A stretch of 12,550 bases of DNA, taken from contig JAFPYK010000067.1 of the NCBI GenBank assembly GCA_017412265.1, forward strand, positions 1 to 12,550, given 5' to 3'. Shown piece by piece: positions 12,487 to 12,550 of this stretch. A program made the position numbers and the translations under genes. Below the pieces are notes generated by a model. It searched no databases and had not been told where the DNA came from. It saw only the letters and a program-made list of their open reading frames with translations. Every line of letters starts with the position of its first letter. Position 1 is the stretch's first letter. The stretch is from Lachnospiraceae bacterium. Lineage in GTDB: Bacteria > Bacillota > Clostridia > Lachnospirales > Lachnospiraceae.

Positions 12487-12550
12487 ATGAAGATCTGGCG
12501 GGCCGAGGATGTGAGAGGCCTGTATTATACGCCGGTGCCGGGGCAGAGCC
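12487..12550 (+). CDS. Start of an unidentified gene, cut by the window edge
   Basis: An ATG at 12487 is preceded by a consensus AGGAGG (12473-12478) at eight bases. The 21 visible codons begin MKIWRAEDVRGLYYTPVPGQ and contain no recognisable motif. A promoter and strong RBS make it a real gene start. The divergent arrangement with the MATE gene allows it to be a co-regulated gene, but nothing in these residues indicates a function. Confidence 0.7.
   Translation, partial: MKIWRAEDVRGLYYTPVPGQS

Noticed and set aside
1..12550. CRISPR arrays, tRNA or rRNA genes, prophage or conjugation genes
   Set aside because: No regularly spaced repeats, cloverleaf-like sequences or hallmark proteins were seen on either strand.

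Overview
The window looks like chromosomal DNA of a strictly anaerobic, fermentative member of the Clostridia (Bacillota). The evidence is strong AGGAGG-type ribosome binding sites, GC-rich coding sequence with AT-rich promoters, and a complete NAD-linked [FeFe]-hydrogenase. A Lachnospiraceae- or Oscillospiraceae-like gut or rumen organism is a reasonable guess, but no rRNA or other phylogenetic marker is present.

Layout. Positions 1-164 hold the edge of an unknown neighbour (possibly an insertion-sequence end) and a strong hairpin terminator. Positions 165-800 (minus) encode a six-helix Pr6Pr-type membrane protein. Positions 893-9088 are one ten-gene operon on the minus strand, read right to left: hydC (NuoE-like), a Cys-rich DRTGG-domain protein, an RsbW-like GHKL ATPase, an HydS-like degenerate [FeFe]-hydrogenase, a second DRTGG protein, a PHP-domain phosphoesterase, a second GHKL ATPase, a small HndB/HydD-like thioredoxin-fold protein, hydB (NuoF-like) and hydA (catalytic [FeFe]-hydrogenase). 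A sigma70-type promoter (9163-9191) drives it and is overlapped by Rex-like sites. It ends in a GNRA-loop intrinsic terminator (841-873). On the plus strand, 9341-10840 encodes a polytopic YdcF/SanA-type (DUF218) protein with its own extended -10 promoter. A bidirectional hairpin (10866-10902) separates it from a convergent MATE transporter (10918-12291, minus). At the right edge a new plus-strand gene starts at 12487. Its promoter is divergent from the MATE promoter, and both -35 elements sit in the arms of a perfect 10-bp inverted repeat.

How the genes fit together. HydA, HydB and HydC make up the cofactor set of an electron-bifurcating hydrogenase, which couples NADH and reduced ferredoxin oxidation to H2 production. 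Between hydC and hydB lies an apparent sensing and signalling module: a hydrogenase-like protein that keeps H-cluster cysteines but has lost proton-relay residues, two stand-alone GHKL ATPases without receiver or dimerisation domains, two DRTGG modules and a PHP hydrolase. This module is the best candidate for an incompletely described system. Several of its parts are recognised in clostridial hydrogenase loci, but their joint biochemical output is, to my knowledge, not established. No maturases (HydE, HydF, HydG) lie in the window.
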